From Streptomyces sp. H39-S7 (GTDB lineage: Bacteria > Actinomycetota > Actinomycetes > Streptomycetales > Streptomycetaceae), in assembly GCF_027158205.1 (NCBI RefSeq), contig NZ_JAPVLU010000022.1, positions 43,479-107,478 of the forward strand: 64,000 bases of DNA. Direction: 5' to 3'. Both the position numbers and the translations under genes were made by a program. Shown here piece by piece: positions 1 to 7,825 of the stretch. Within the stretch, counting starts at the first letter, position 1; the number at the start of each line of letters is the position of its first letter. Below the pieces are notes generated by a model. The model was not told the origin of the DNA. It saw only the letters and a list, made by a program, of their open reading frames with translations, and searched no databases.

Positions 1-59
1 ATGGCGCCCACTGGATCACCGGTCACGTCGTCCAGGCGACGGGCGGCTGCCGGTCCTGA
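1..59 (+). CDS. 3' end of a short-chain dehydrogenase/reductase (partial)
   Basis: Frame 3 from base 3 reads GAHWITGHVVQATGGCRS and stops at TGA 57-59. A W-[IV]-T-G-x-V-x-x-[AD]-[ST]-G-G ending is typical of classical SDR oxidoreductases, where this segment lines the cofactor and dimer face near the C-terminus. Only 18 codons lie in the window, so substrate and full domain content cannot be judged. The gene is convergent with the OmpA-family gene and is followed by a strong hairpin. The call rests on a short motif, so it is probable rather than certain. Confidence 0.6.
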   Translation, partial: GAHWITGHVVQATGGCRS

Positions 60-95
60 GGCTCCGGCGGGCGCCTGGGCGCGGGCAACAAAAAA

Positions 96-132
96 CGGGC
101 CGGTTCGCAGGGGGGGAGAGCGAACCGGCCCG
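96..132. terminator. Intrinsic terminator between convergent genes
   Basis: A perfect 13-bp inverted repeat (CGGGCCGGTTCGC at 96-108, its complement at 120-132) encloses a G-rich loop. Read on the minus strand the stem is followed by a run of Ts (A-run 90-95 on plus), so it is a canonical rho-independent terminator for the pilus-locus genes ending at 180. It may also act on the plus-strand dehydrogenase. Confidence 0.85.
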
Positions 133-179
133 AGGGGGGGGAGTTACACCGTACCGCCTATGAGCGCGTGCTCAGCACC

Positions 180-839
180 TCACGCGCCGGACGGAGTGAA
201 CGTAATCTCCACGCGGCGGTTCTGACGGCGGCCCACTTCGGTTGAATTATCCGCAATGGGGTAGTCCTCGCCGTACCCACGCACCTGGAAACTGCGGTTC
301 GCGCCACCGGCGGAGCCGAGCGCACTGGCCAGGACTCCGTAGACGGCGTCGGCGCGTTGCTTCGACAGGACCTCGCCGTGCTCCTCGCTGCCCAGGTTGT
401 CGGTGAACCCGAAGACCCGGATAGGTGACGAAACGTTCTTCGCATTGATGTCACCCGCGATGGCCTTGATCCGCGACGTGGCGGCCGCCGACAGCGCGGC
501 GCTGTCCTTGCCGAACAGCACGTCCGCCTGGAGCGCGTACGTGATGGAGGTGTTGGACTCCTCATGCCGCTGTTCCGGCTGGCTCGCCTTTGTCGACGAC
601 TGATCCGTGACCGCCACGATGTCCAGCACCTTCGCCGGAGCGAGCGTCGCCCCCTCGGGCAACTTCAGCCGCGGCGACGTCGGATCGACCTTCACCGGCG
701 CCGACGGCGCCGCCGTCGAAGGCGAAGCCGAAGGCCCCCCATCCGCCCGAGCCACCACCACCGGCCCCGCGAACGCAACCGAAACCACCGACACCACGAT
801 GACCACCGCCCCGGCAGCCCGTCGCTTCGTACGATCCAT
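180..839 (-). CDS. Exported OmpA-family peptidoglycan-binding protein
   Basis: A 219-residue protein. An N-terminal signal segment (about residues 9-32, ending A-R-A) is followed by a Ser/Ala/Pro-rich linker and a C-terminal OmpA-like domain (about residues 100-217). Visible family landmarks are the TDNLGS loop, the LSKQRADAV helix and the QNRRVEI strand, which in OmpA/Pal/MotB proteins form the diaminopimelate-binding pocket. A monoderm has no outer membrane, so a role as a wall anchor is inferred. It starts 6 nt after the lipoprotein gene stop, with a GGAGG-like site inside that gene's end, and is the last gene of the pilus locus. Confidence 0.85.
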   Translation of the reverse strand: MDRTKRRAAGAVVIVVSVVSVAFAGPVVVARADGGPSASPSTAAPSAPVKVDPTSPRLKLPEGATLAPAKVLDIVAVTDQSSTKASQPEQRHEESNTSITYALQADVLFGKDSAALSAAATSRIKAIAGDINAKNVSSPIRVFGFTDNLGSEEHGEVLSKQRADAVYGVLASALGSAGGANRSFQVRGYGEDYPIADNSTEVGRRQNRRVEITFTPSGA

Positions 840-845
840 GACCGA

Positions 846-1436
846 TCACCCCTCCGAAATCTGAATCTTGGCGGGCGGCATGGTGGGCAACTGGAACTCA
901 ACGGAGGTGGTGGCGGTGGGCGGGGCGGGGAACTGGGCGAAGAACGGACGGGTCTCCTTGGGCTGAACGCTCAACAGTTTCATCGTGCAGAGACATTTTC
1001 CATCGGTGTCCCGAAGCACGTAGTAGCGCTTCTTGCCCGCCTGATCAACGAGAACCGCACCGGCCATGGACGCGCCGGACTGGCTGAGCGCGGTCTCCTG
1101 GCCAACCCAATTCGTCGCATCGAAGATTTCCGTGCCGTTGTTGGTGACCATTCCCTCCACCGTGACGAAGCCGCCCGTGTCACGTATGGCTGAGCTGATG
1201 GTCACCTCGACATTCTTCTCGCCCTTGATCTGGGCCAATACCTGGGGCGGGCTGGCCGAAGCCGAAGCGCCTCCACTGGTGGACCCGGCGGGTTTGGAGG
1301 AACTGGACTGAGACACCTTGTCGTCCGGCTTCTTGTCGCCGCTACCGCCACAGCCAGCCAGCACCAGGACGCTGCTCGCCATGAGTGCCACCACCGTTGA
1401 GGCCTTGAGACCCATCCGTCGAGGCTGGTTGTTCAT
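846..1436 (-). CDS. Lipoprotein of the Tad pilus locus
   Basis: A 196-residue protein with a clear lipoprotein signal: a positively charged start, a hydrophobic stretch and lipobox L-A-G-C with the lipidated cysteine at residue 29. A Gly/Ser/Lys-rich linker follows, then a beta-rich domain of about 130 residues containing a C-x-C pair. I do not recognise the domain. It lies between the TadG-like gene (32 nt upstream) and the OmpA-domain gene (6 nt downstream). Together they look like a surface module of the pilus machine: a membrane-anchored lipoprotein next to a peptidoglycan binder. That role is inferred from context. Confidence 0.8.
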   Translation of the reverse strand: MNNQPRRMGLKASTVVALMASSVLVLAGCGGSGDKKPDDKVSQSSSSKPAGSTSGGASASASPPQVLAQIKGEKNVEVTISSAIRDTGGFVTVEGMVTNNGTEIFDATNWVGQETALSQSGASMAGAVLVDQAGKKRYYVLRDTDGKCLCTMKLLSVQPKETRPFFAQFPAPPTATTSVEFQLPTMPPAKIQISEG

Positions 1437-1468
1437 CGATCCCCGTTTCTTCTCTGCCCGGTCGGCCG

Positions 1469-2008
1469 TCAGCTGGCAAGGTGAACGAAGTAGAACATCG
1501 AGAGGTCCAGGCGAAAGTCGCTCGCCGTCGCATCGATGGTCACCGGCTCACCGGCGCAGATGAATTTGACTGCCTTACCTTCCGACCCATCGAGGACACA
1601 ACGCGCCTCGACGACCGCCGAAGCCTTCGCCCCGGCATGCACATTTTCCGTACCTTCGACCACGGAGGTCCCCACCGTGCCCTGGGTCTTCACCCGGACC
1701 GAGTAGCCGACAGGGCTGGCAAGCCGCTCACAGAGCTCAAGATCGGCATGGTTCTCGTCGGCGTATCCGTGTGCGGCGCCACAGCCGTCGGATCCGCTCA
1801 TGCCCGATCCCCGCAACAGCTTTTCGAGCTCGGGCAGGTCAACCGCCTGCAAAGCTGCAAGGAAAGCGGCCTGACTACCGTCGCGGGCCTCGCGCGCAGC
1901 GGCCAGAGCCGCCGCGTCAGCGGCGGTCTGGGCGCTGTTGCGCGTCACGGAAGCCTGTCCGACAGCGAAGAAGGCGAACGCGAGAAAGAACAGCGCTGCC
2001 ATCGCCAC
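1469..2008 (-). CDS. TadG/TadE-like pilus assembly protein (start uncertain)
   Basis: The recognisable protein has a DEGQTLGLYIVAMAAL-type pseudopilin N-terminus, a long hydrophobic segment, the TAADAAALAAA run typical of Tad pseudopilins, and a Cys-containing C-terminal domain. The only nearby standard start in frame is GTG at 2008, giving 179 residues, and it cuts inside the hydrophobic helix. The family-like sequence continues upstream to about 2047, where the first codon after the pilin stop would be GTA. No ATG, GTG or TTG lies between there and codons inside the pilin gene. The true start may therefore be non-standard, far upstream, or obscured by a sequence error. Confidence 0.65.
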   Translation of the reverse strand: MAMAALFFLAFAFFAVGQASVTRNSAQTAADAAALAAAREARDGSQAAFLAALQAVDLPELEKLLRGSGMSGSDGCGAAHGYADENHADLELCERLASPVGYSVRVKTQGTVGTSVVEGTENVHAGAKASAVVEARCVLDGSEGKAVKFICAGEPVTIDATASDFRLDLSMFYFVHLAS

Positions 2009-2052
2009 GATGTAGAGACCGAGGGTCTGCCCCTCATCGCGACGCCACGGCT

Positions 2053-2271
2053 TTACTTGCCGCTGCCCGCCACGATCTTGTTGATCATCCCGGTGATGCC
2101 GTCCTTGACCTTCGTGCCGATGTCCGTCGTTCCCGCGAGCACGCCGATGATCACTGCGATCACGACAGCGATCCCGAGGTACTCGAACGACGTCTGCCCC
2201 CGGTCGCTGCTCAGCTTCTCGCGCATCCAGATCTGTGTGACCACGAGCCGCTTCACTGCCCAAGTGCTCAT
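2053..2271 (-). CDS. Flp/type IVb pilin precursor
   Basis: A 72-residue precursor. A short charged leader ends in D-R-G, followed by Q-T-S-F-E-Y-L-G and a long hydrophobic helix. Cleavage after Gly25 would place Glu at +5 of the mature pilin, the hallmark of type IVb prepilins processed by a TadV/CpaA-type peptidase. The mature pilin is about 47 residues. The ATG at 2271 has GGGG about 9 nt upstream; an ATG at 2286 is an alternative that adds five residues. It is the probable major subunit of the filament. No prepilin peptidase gene lies in the window. Confidence 0.85.
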   Translation of the reverse strand: MSTWAVKRLVVTQIWMREKLSSDRGQTSFEYLGIAVVIAVIIGVLAGTTDIGTKVKDGITGMINKIVAGSGK

Positions 2272-2549
2272 GTCTGATCGCCCCATCCTTTGTCACCTGA
2301 TGAACGCCAACCACGCCCGATGCGACGGCCGGTCTCTCGTTCCCACGCTCGCTACGACCGCCGAACTCGACGTCACCCTTCACGGCGCACCGCCTCTCAC
2401 CGTTCCGGTCCGTAGCGATCCGTTCTTGATTGCAGGTGCAAATATGGTTGCGTCTGCAAAGGTACACCCGAAACCCGTGCAACCGCAGCCCTTTGTGCGC
2501 CAACTGGCGCATCCAATATGGCGGTTCCGTACATGACACATGTGCGGAA
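2272..2549. other. Intergenic region upstream of the pilin gene, with palindromes
   Basis: No gene is apparent in these 278 bases. A perfect 16-bp palindrome (TGCGCCA, AC, TGGCGCA) lies at 2496-2511, about 40 nt beyond the TadC stop, and could be a terminator stem or an operator. A second small inverted repeat (TTGCA, GG, TGCAA) is at 2430-2441, closer to the pilin. The gap separates the motor genes from the pilin-lipoprotein-OmpA half and probably holds the pilin's own promoter. That would allow the abundant subunit to be expressed separately. Confidence 0.5.
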
Positions 2550-3449
2550 TCACCCATTCCCAAGGAGATTGCCGAAGTTGATCTGAGAGCCCATGACCGT
2601 GCCGGTGATCAGCAGGATCATCGTCGCAGGCACCAGCAGCATGGTGATGACCCCGGTCGCCCTCGGCACGGTCCGCGCCGCGCGGCGACGGGCGTTCTGC
2701 GCCTCGGTCCGCCGCATGTCCTGGGCGATCTGCAGCAGCGTCCTCGCAATGGGCGCGCCCAGCTCCTCGCCCTGTTGCAGCGTGCTCACGAACTGGCTGA
2801 CCTGATCGCTCCTGTTGCGCTTGCGGAGCTGGTCGAAGGCGTCACGACGACTGACCCCCACATCCATCTGCCGCAGCGCGATACGGATCTCGTCCGACCA
2901 CGGGCCCTTGTAGACCGTGTTGACGCGCTCCAGGGCCTGCCGGAAGCCGAGGCCTGCGCTCACCACCACCGCCAGGACGTCCAGGAAGTCGGGAAGCGTG
3001 CGCTCGATGTCGTCGCGGCGTTTGCGGACGGCCAGCCACAGGCCCAGGTCGGCCCAGCCCCAGGCGTATCCGACAAGGATCAGCGCCAGGAACCAGTGGC
3101 CACTGGTGAGGAGGGTGAACGCCGCCAATCCCCCCAGCGCCCCATACACCGCCCGTCGCGCCGCATACCGTTCCACGGTCAACCCGTGGGGGTGGCCCGC
3201 GTGGTCGATCCTCATGCGCATTTTGGCGACGCGGGCGGGGCCCATCCAGCGCATCACCATGGGGGACCAGCGCATGCCGAGTTGGTCGACGGCGTTGCCG
3301 GTGCGGGTGGTTCGGGTGCGGCCGACTTCCAAGGCGAGCATCAGGTCGTCGGGGAGTTTGGCGTCGGAGCGCAGGAGGGCTACCGCGTGGACGACGCCGA
3401 CAGCGCACAGCGCCACCGCGGCGGCCAGGGCCAGGCCGATCATCAGCAT
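2550..3449 (-). CDS. TadC-like inner-membrane platform protein (T2SSF family)
   Basis: A 299-residue membrane protein with an N-terminal membrane segment, further segments in the middle, and a C-terminal hydrophobic pair around TGVITMLLVPATMILLITG. The central region with GLGFRQALERV and the QGEELGAPIARTLLQIAQDMR helix matches the type II secretion F domain of TadB/TadC platform proteins. These couple the TadA ATPase to pilin extraction from the membrane. ATG 3449 is preferred, with a GGGGGCGG site 5' of it; TTG 3455 is possible. It follows the TadB-like gene after a 9-bp tandem repeat. Confidence 0.85.
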   Translation of the reverse strand: MLMIGLALAAAVALCAVGVVHAVALLRSDAKLPDDLMLALEVGRTRTTRTGNAVDQLGMRWSPMVMRWMGPARVAKMRMRIDHAGHPHGLTVERYAARRAVYGALGGLAAFTLLTSGHWFLALILVGYAWGWADLGLWLAVRKRRDDIERTLPDFLDVLAVVVSAGLGFRQALERVNTVYKGPWSDEIRIALRQMDVGVSRRDAFDQLRKRNRSDQVSQFVSTLQQGEELGAPIARTLLQIAQDMRRTEAQNARRRAARTVPRATGVITMLLVPATMILLITGTVMGSQINFGNLLGNG

Positions 3450-3465
3450 CAACAACCGCCCCCTC

Positions 3466-3492
3466 TCATACGTCTCATACGTCTCATACGTC
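3466..3492 (-). repeat. Three tandem 9-bp units carrying in-frame stop codons
   Basis: On the minus strand the unit GACGTATGA occurs three times without interruption. The first unit supplies the last codons and stop of the TadB-like gene, and each later unit repeats the same in-frame TGA. The array therefore gives three consecutive stops and sets the spacing to the TadC ribosome-binding site. It probably arose by slippage. Confidence 0.85.
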
Positions 3493-4419
3493 GATCCTCG
3501 ACATCCGGCGGATCATCCAGAACCCCACCGCATACAGGCTCAGCGAGATCAGCACGCAGATGCGCCCCGCGTTGGAGCCCGTCATCGCGCTGAGCGAACC
3601 CGGCATGATCTGGTTCAGCAGGAACAACGAGCCGATGCCGATGACGGGGACGGCGTACGCGGTGACCGTGACCTGGGACATCTGGGTGCGGATCTCCCGT
3701 CGGGTCTCCTTGCGCTCCTCCAGGGTGACCGTCAGGTTGCGGAGCGACTCGACGACGGAGCCGCCGGCGCGGCTCGACAGGACGAGGGTGGAGACCAGGA
3801 CGATGAGCTCGCGGCTGGGCAGCCGCTCCTGCAGCTCGGCCAGGGAGTCCTCCACGGAGTGGCCCATCGCCATCGCGTCGGCGACCTTCTTCAGCTCCTC
3901 GCCCGCCGGGGCCTCCAGCTCGTCCGCCGCCATGCCGACCGCCGTGCGCAGCGCGAGGCCCGCCTGGGTGGCGTTGGCCAGGACGCGGGCGAGTTCGGGG
4001 AGTTGGGCGATGAAGCGTTCGGTGCGCACGCGGCGGCGCCACTCCAGGAAGGAGTACGCGGACCAGAACGCGAGGATCGCGGCGATCGGCCCGAAGAACG
4101 GGGCGAGGACGACGTCGGCGACGAGCCAGGCGCCGCCGACCACTCCGATGGCGGCCGCGGTGAACTGGCCGGGGGTGAGGTCGGTGCCGGTGGAGGCGAG
4201 GCGGCCGGCGAGGCGGCGGCCCCAGCCGGTGGCGCGCACCCGCCGGTCGAGGGCGGCGAAGGGGACGTGGCGGCCGATGTCGCCCGGCTCGCCCGCGAGG
4301 CGCTCGACGAGGGCCGCTCGTTCCGCGCGGCCACCCGACCAGGCGTGCAGACCCCAGACGCCCAGCGTCAGGGCGAGCAGGGCGGCGCCGATGACGATCA
4401 GCGGGAGCCGGTCGTTCAC
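3484..4419 (-). CDS. TadB-like inner-membrane platform protein (T2SSF family)
   Basis: A 311-residue membrane protein. An N-terminal hydrophobic helix (about residues 7-25), a soluble stretch and a central pair of helices precede a type II secretion F domain (about residues 130-260, with LANATQAGLALRTAV and SLAELQERLPSRELIVLVS). A C-terminal membrane pair follows. With the TadC-like protein it should form the platform on which the TadA hexamer acts. Its ATG overlaps the TadA stop by four bases (ATGA), so the two are translationally coupled. Confidence 0.87.
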   Translation of the reverse strand: MNDRLPLIVIGAALLALTLGVWGLHAWSGGRAERAALVERLAGEPGDIGRHVPFAALDRRVRATGWGRRLAGRLASTGTDLTPGQFTAAAIGVVGGAWLVADVVLAPFFGPIAAILAFWSAYSFLEWRRRVRTERFIAQLPELARVLANATQAGLALRTAVGMAADELEAPAGEELKKVADAMAMGHSVEDSLAELQERLPSRELIVLVSTLVLSSRAGGSVVESLRNLTVTLEERKETRREIRTQMSQVTVTAYAVPVIGIGSLFLLNQIMPGSLSAMTGSNAGRICVLISLSLYAVGFWMIRRMSRIDV

Positions 4420-5753
4420 TTGGCCTCCCGGATGTCGAGTTCCAGCTCGGTGGCGCCGACGCCGAAGGCGGCCGGGACGTGTTCACCGGCCAGGTACAGG
4501 CGCTCCGCGAGCTGGCGCGGCAGCGGGTGGTGTTCGTACCAGCCGCGGACGATGCGGTCGGCGCCGAGCGGCTCGGCGCGGAAGCGGGTCGCGCTGGTGA
4601 GCCGGAAGACGTCGCGGCCGCGGGAGGAGAGCATGGCGATCTCGACGATGCGGCGGGTGCCGTCGACATGCCGGGTGAGCTGCACGAGGACGTCCACGGC
4701 GCTGTTGATCTGGTCGCGCAGCGCCTCGAAGGGGATCTTGACCTCGCTCATCGAGGCCAGCGTCTGCAGGCGCAGCACCGCGTCCTCGGCCGAGTTGGCG
4801 TGGACGGTCGCGAGCGAGCCGTCGTGGCCGGTGGACATCGCCTGGAGCATGTCGAGGGTCTCGCCGCCGCGGACCTCGCCGACGATGATGCGGTCGGGGC
4901 GCATGCGCAGGGAGTTGCGGACGAGGTCGCGGATGGTGATGCGGCCCTCGCCCTCGACGTTCGGCGGGCGGGTCTCCAGCCGGATGACGTGGTCCTGCTG
5001 GAGCTGCAGCTCGGCGGCGTCCTCGACGGTGATGATGCGCTCGCCGTCCGGGATCAGCCCGGACAGCGCGTTGAGCAGCGTCGTCTTGCCCGAGCCGGTG
5101 CCCCCGCTGACGATGATGTTGCACTTGGCGCGGACCAGCGACGAGAGCAGCATCAGCATGTGCTCGTCGAGGGTGCCGAGGGCTATCAGCTCCCGCAGGG
5201 TGTAGGCGCGCGGGAAGCGCCGGATGGTGAGCGTCGGGCCGCTGAGGGAGAGCGGCGGGATGATGACGTTGACGCGCTCACCGCTCGGCAGCCGCGCGTC
5301 GACCATCGGGTTGGACTCGTCGACGCGGCGGTTGACGGTCGAGACGATGCGCTCGATGGTCTGGAGCAGCTGCTCGGCGGACGAGAAGCGGGCGGCGACC
5401 TGCTCGACCCGGCCGCCGCGCTCCACGTAGATCTTGTCCGGCCCGTTGACCATGATCTCGGTGACGGTCGGGTCCTCGAGGAGCGGTTCGAGGATGCCGA
5501 GCCCGAGCGCCTCGTCCACGACGCGGCGGATGATGCCCGCGCGCTCCTTGGTCGACAGGACCGGGCCCTCGCGGCTGATGATGTGCCCGAGCACGCGCTC
5601 CAGCCGGGCCCGGCGCTCGGCGGTGGCGAGCGCCGACATCTCGGCGAGGTCGATCTCCTGGAGCAGCTTGGTGCGGTAGACGGCCACCATGTGGCCCTCT
5701 TGGGTCTGGGGGGTGGCCTCTTCCGTGACGGCGAGGCGTGCGCGCAGGCTCAT
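4416..5753 (-). CDS. tadA: TadA/CpaF-family pilus assembly ATPase
   Basis: A 445-residue cytoplasmic secretion ATPase. The N-terminal domain precedes a RecA-like core with Walker A GGTGSGKTT (about residues 214-222), an acidic box ITVEDAAELQL, a Walker B region RMRPDRIIVGEVRGGE and a histidine box STGHDGSLATVHANS. All are diagnostic of the TadA/CpaF/VirB11 superfamily. It should power pilin assembly. The ATG overlaps the upstream TadE stop and its own stop overlaps the TadB start, both as ATGA, placing it in a tight operon. Length and motifs are normal. Confidence 0.93.
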   Translation of the reverse strand: MSLRARLAVTEEATPQTQEGHMVAVYRTKLLQEIDLAEMSALATAERRARLERVLGHIISREGPVLSTKERAGIIRRVVDEALGLGILEPLLEDPTVTEIMVNGPDKIYVERGGRVEQVAARFSSAEQLLQTIERIVSTVNRRVDESNPMVDARLPSGERVNVIIPPLSLSGPTLTIRRFPRAYTLRELIALGTLDEHMLMLLSSLVRAKCNIIVSGGTGSGKTTLLNALSGLIPDGERIITVEDAAELQLQQDHVIRLETRPPNVEGEGRITIRDLVRNSLRMRPDRIIVGEVRGGETLDMLQAMSTGHDGSLATVHANSAEDAVLRLQTLASMSEVKIPFEALRDQINSAVDVLVQLTRHVDGTRRIVEIAMLSSRGRDVFRLTSATRFRAEPLGADRIVRGWYEHHPLPRQLAERLYLAGEHVPAAFGVGATELELDIREAK

Positions 5754-6175
5754 GGTGTGGTGTCTTCCTTCGGCATGGTCGCGCTGCGCCGCACCGGACC
5801 GAAGATGCTCACGCCGGGGATGACGGACGGGATGTTGATGACGGCGGTCGCCGTGACGGAGTCGCCGTCGTCCGAGGGGGGCGAGATGCTGGTGCCGTCG
5901 CGCAGCCAGTCGCTCACCGCGTTGCGGCCCGCGTCCTCGGCGTTCGGGTGCGGGGCGCGCAGCGCCGCGGTGCGGGCCGCGGTCCTGGCGGCGGTGCCGG
6001 CCTGGTTGGCGGCGTAGGCGACGAAGCCGAGCTGGATCCCGGCGAGGGCGATGAGCAGCAGGATCGGCAGGACGCCGAGGAACTCCAGGGACGCGGAGCC
6101 GCGTTCGCCGCGTCCACGCCGGTCCCAGCTTTCACGCCCTTCACGCCGTGCGCGCCGTCCACGAGTTCCGGTCAC
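5750..6175 (-). CDS. TadE-like minor pseudopilin
   Basis: A 141-residue protein. After an Arg-rich leader, RGERG is followed by SASLEFLGVLPILLLIALAG, a prepilin-like cleavage site with Glu at +5 and a hydrophobic helix, then NQAGTAARTAARTAAL, the Ala-rich TadE signature. A beta-rich C-terminal part follows. TadE-type pseudopilins are thought to help initiate or shape the Tad filament. GTG 6175 is chosen because it overlaps the stop of the upstream fusion gene in a GTGA arrangement. Confidence 0.85.
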   Translation of the reverse strand: MTGTRGRRARREGRESWDRRGRGERGSASLEFLGVLPILLLIALAGIQLGFVAYAANQAGTAARTAARTAALRAPHPNAEDAGRNAVSDWLRDGTSISPPSDDGDSVTATAVINIPSVIPGVSIFGPVRRSATMPKEDTTP

Positions 6176-7734
6176 CGCTTCGCCTCCTCGTCCACCGTGG
6201 ACGCATGTCCGTGAACCGTCAACGGGAAGTCGATGGCGCCGGGGAAGAGCACGGGGACCTTGAGGGTGACGGTGACGGTCACCTTGCCGCCGCCCCGCTC
6301 GACGGCCGTGGTGCCGTTCCACGCGCTCGGCAGGTCCCGCTGCGCCGCCGCGGCCGCGTCCTGGCCCACCGCCGCCGCCCGTGCCGCCTCGTCCGCCGCG
6401 TGGCCGGCGAGCGTGTACGTGTAGCCCGCGAGGACCGCCTGCCAGACCAGGATCAGGGTGATGAGGATGATCGGCGTCATGCCGAGGGTCTCCAGGACGA
6501 CCTGGCCCCGGTCGTCGCGCAGAGCCCCGCGCCGGCCGCGCCTGGCCGCCTTGGGCTGCGGACCGCCGACGGCGAGGCCGAGTTCGGCCGCCAGCGCCCA
6601 CAGGCCCTGCTTGACGGTGGAGCGGTTGTCGAGGTCGTGGAGGCGTCCGGCGTCGATGACGGACTGGAGCTCCTTGAAGGCGGCGGGCACGACGGACGCC
6701 GCGACCTTGGTGCCGGTGATGCGGGCGACGAGGGACGGCTGGATCTCGGTGGAGCGGGTGTAGCGGTTGACGACGGCCGTGGTGTCCTGCGGCTTGCGGA
6801 TCTGCAGCCGGTCCCACATCCGCACCATGCGCTTGGCGGCGCGGACGGCGACGACGTCCGGGGTGGTCACCAGCAACGCCGTGTCGGCGGTCTCCACGGC
6901 CACGGCGTTCGCTGTGGTCAGCTGCGTGCCGCAGTCCACGACGACCACTTCGTACCGCTGCCGCAGCGCGTGCAGGACCAGCCGCACCGAGCGGTCCGTG
7001 ACGTCCTCGCCGCGTTCGCCCTCGCCCGGGGCGAGCAGCAGGGCGGGCCCGGACTCGTGGAGGTACATCGCGTCGTGCAGGACGCGCGACGAGATGTCCG
7101 CGATGTCGGCGAGGTCGGCCATCGACCGGCGGAACTGGACGTCCAGGTACGAGGCGATGTCGCCGCCCTGCAGGTCCAGGTCGACGAGGGCGGTGGACCG
7201 GCCGGCGGCGTGCGCCGCCAGCGCGAGCTGGATGGCGGTGACGGTGGTGCCGACGCCGCCCTTCGCGCCCGCGACGGCGACGAGGGTGCCGCCGGCCACG
7301 GCGGGCAGCGCGCGCTGCGGGCTGAGGTGGCGGCGGACTCCGCCCGCCCAGGCGGCGGCCGCCTCGACGCGGGCGCCCAACTCGTCGTACGACAGCGGCA
7401 GCCCGATGACGCCGCGCGCGCCGGAGTCCATCGCGGCGGAGAGCACGGCCGGGCTCGGGTCGGCGGTGAGCAGCACGACGCCGACGGCCGGGAAGCGGAG
7501 CGCGACCTCCCGTATCAGTTCCAGCGCGGGCATCGGGGTGATGCCGTCGTGCACGATGACGACCTCGGGCAGCTCGTCGATCCCCGTCTCGGCCGCGCGG
7601 GCGAGGGTGTCGAGCAGCAGCGTGGAGTCGGGCAGCGCGGGGCCCGGCTCCGCGCCGGGCAGCTGGTGCAGCAGACCGGCCAGCGCGCGGGCGGCATCCG
7701 GATCAGCGGTGCCGGACAGGATCCTCACGATCAT
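6172..7734 (-). CDS. TadZ/CpaE-like ATPase fused to a TadE-like pseudopilin
   Basis: A 520-residue fusion. Residues 1-130 resemble the receiver-like domain of CpaE/TadZ. Residues about 145-385 are a ParA/MinD-type ATPase with a deviant Walker A (AGAKGGVGTT) and ALVDLDLQGGD. From residue about 400 an Arg-rich segment leads to DRG, then QVVLETLGMTPIILI and an Ala-rich stretch (AADEAARAAAVG), which is a complete TadE-like unit. Cleavage after Gly410 would put Glu at +5 and release a 110-residue pseudopilin. TadZ proteins localise the pilus machine. ATG 7734 follows GGGGAGG. The next gene overlaps by GTGA. Confidence 0.88.
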   Translation of the reverse strand: MIVRILSGTADPDAARALAGLLHQLPGAEPGPALPDSTLLLDTLARAAETGIDELPEVVIVHDGITPMPALELIREVALRFPAVGVVLLTADPSPAVLSAAMDSGARGVIGLPLSYDELGARVEAAAAWAGGVRRHLSPQRALPAVAGGTLVAVAGAKGGVGTTVTAIQLALAAHAAGRSTALVDLDLQGGDIASYLDVQFRRSMADLADIADISSRVLHDAMYLHESGPALLLAPGEGERGEDVTDRSVRLVLHALRQRYEVVVVDCGTQLTTANAVAVETADTALLVTTPDVVAVRAAKRMVRMWDRLQIRKPQDTTAVVNRYTRSTEIQPSLVARITGTKVAASVVPAAFKELQSVIDAGRLHDLDNRSTVKQGLWALAAELGLAVGGPQPKAARRGRRGALRDDRGQVVLETLGMTPIILITLILVWQAVLAGYTYTLAGHAADEAARAAAVGQDAAAAAQRDLPSAWNGTTAVERGGGKVTVTVTLKVPVLFPGAIDFPLTVHGHASTVDEEAKR

Positions 7735-7825
7735 GGACGGCCTCCCCGGTCGGTGGCGGCCGCCGTGCCGGCGGCCGTGAACGGCATCGTCGCGACGGCG
7801 CGACGGCGGTGACCCTCGTGCCCCG

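Noticed and set aside
1469..2563. TadG-like protein starting at 2563 (364 residues)
   Set aside because: The extra 180 residues are out-of-frame sequence of the pilin gene and the intergenic region, with Arg/His-biased composition unlike a pseudopilin leader.
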